64,000 nt of DNA from Ureibacillus yapensis (GTDB lineage Bacteria; Bacillota; Bacilli; Bacillales_A; Planococcaceae). The DNA lies in the NCBI RefSeq assembly GCF_003515775.1, contig NZ_QWEI01000007.1, positions 105,683 to 169,682 on the forward strand. Reading direction: 5' to 3'. The notes under the pieces are model-generated. The model was given only the letters and a program-made list of their open reading frames with translations. It did not search any database and was not told the DNA's origin. Shown here one piece after another: positions 63,679 to 64,000 of this stretch; position 1 is the first letter of the stretch, and each line of letters begins with the position of its first letter. The position numbers and the translations under genes are program-made.

Positions 63679-63755
63679 TGGTGGAGGATGACGGGCTCGA
63701 ACCGCCGACCCCCTGCTTGTAAGGCAGGTGCTCTCCCAGCTGAGCTAATCCTCCA
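63679..63755 (-). tRNA. tRNA-Val(TAC)
   Basis: 77 nt including CCA. Acceptor GGAGGAT/ATCCTCC, anticodon stem CCTGC with loop CTTACAA (TAC), T-arm GGCGGTTCGAGCCC. Confidence 0.96.
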
Positions 63756-63791
63756 TAATCAAGTTAAGTGCAATCAATAAGAAAATTTAAT

Positions 63792-63866
63792 TGGTGACCC
63801 GTACGGGATTCGAACCCGTGTTACCGCCGTGAAAGGGCGGTGTCTTAACCACTTGACCAACGGGCC
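63792..63866 (-). tRNA. tRNA-Glu(TTC)
   Basis: 75 nt including CCA. Acceptor GGCCCGT/ACGGGTC, anticodon loop CTTTCAC with TTC, T-arm ACGGGTTCGAATCCCGT. Confidence 0.96.
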
Positions 63867-63980
63867 TAAGAAAGTCTCAAACAAGACAAGATTTATAATA
63901 CCATCATATAATTATAAAAGCAACTATTTTAGAAAAACTTTTATAAAAAATATTGAACGATGTAATTTTGGGCAAAAAAA

Positions 63981-64000
63981 TGGCTCCGAAGGTAGGACTC
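63981..64000 (-). tRNA. 3' end of a tRNA, probably tRNA-Asn, cut by the window edge
   Basis: Minus strand GAGTCCTACCTTCGGAGCCA: half of the T-arm, acceptor 3' arm, discriminator G and CCA. Discriminator G and the CTTCGGA acceptor fit tRNA-Asn of bacilli; the anticodon is outside the window. Confidence 0.75.

Overview
The window is a chromosomal segment of a spore-forming, low-GC Gram-positive bacterium. The house-keeping block sigW-rsiW-cdaA-cdaR-glmM-glmS with a glmS ribozyme, rocF, the class Ib nrdHIEF operon, YunC, YqhV, YjcZ and coat-F type spore proteins, and strong GGAGG ribosome sites all point to Bacillales. Gene content fits a Planococcaceae/Caryophanaceae-type bacillus (Lysinibacillus, Ureibacillus, Solibacillus); that assignment is inference from gene families, not from a marker gene search.

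Layout. 1-9.5 kb: end of a TauE/SafE exporter, a FusB-type EF-G binding protein, a c-di-GMP pair (EAL and CBS-GGDEF) separated by a short palindromic repeat, a CYP152 fatty acid peroxygenase, a cluster of very small genes (two with sigma-G-like promoters), YunC, YqhV, CorA and a hydrolase. 9.6-19.8 kb: manganese catalase, the opuCABCD osmoprotectant importer, a large secreted M14 carboxypeptidase followed by a 0.74-kb array of foldback repeats, a DUF2268 protease and a SRPBCC/ArsR pair. 20-25.7 kb: a bile-acid-symporter family protein, two divergent GntP permeases and a 3-hydroxybutyrate dehydrogenase, then a MerR/DUF3967 protein beside 21-bp phased repeats. 25.9-30.2 kb: nrdHIEF, preceded by a cobalamin riboswitch with its own terminator and carrying a 326-nt group I intron inside nrdE. 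30.2-38.4 kb: small spore proteins, GNAT, OsmC, an amino-acid ABC importer with its TetR regulator, coat-F proteins, an M20 amidohydrolase and an MFS exporter. 38.7-47 kb: an AraC-GH39 regulator, LysR/EamA pair, a mechanosensitive channel and an ars operon. 47.3-53.5 kb: glpQ, tRNA-Ala beside a tRNA-Leu fragment and a beta-lactamase remnant (a likely recombination scar), a DUF4309-GH3 glucosaminidase and several small repeats. 53.6-64 kb: glmS with its ribozyme, a PfpI-family protein, glmM, cdaR, cdaA, rsiW, sigW with a textbook sigma-W autoregulatory promoter, rocF and a tRNA cluster (Asn-Glu-Val-Tyr-Gln) running off the right edge.

How parts work together. The right-hand block couples cell-wall precursor supply (GlmS makes glucosamine-6-P, GlmM isomerises it), c-di-AMP synthesis (CdaA with CdaR) and the envelope stress sigma factor. 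The nrd locus would make a B12-independent ribonucleotide reductase only when cobalamin is scarce, and additionally needs intron splicing to make NrdE. A family of foldback repeats recurs at 2.6, 16.9-17.7 and 56.7-57.0 kb; at two of the sites it sits directly after a stop codon and between the gene and its terminator, which is the most distinctive architectural feature of this window.
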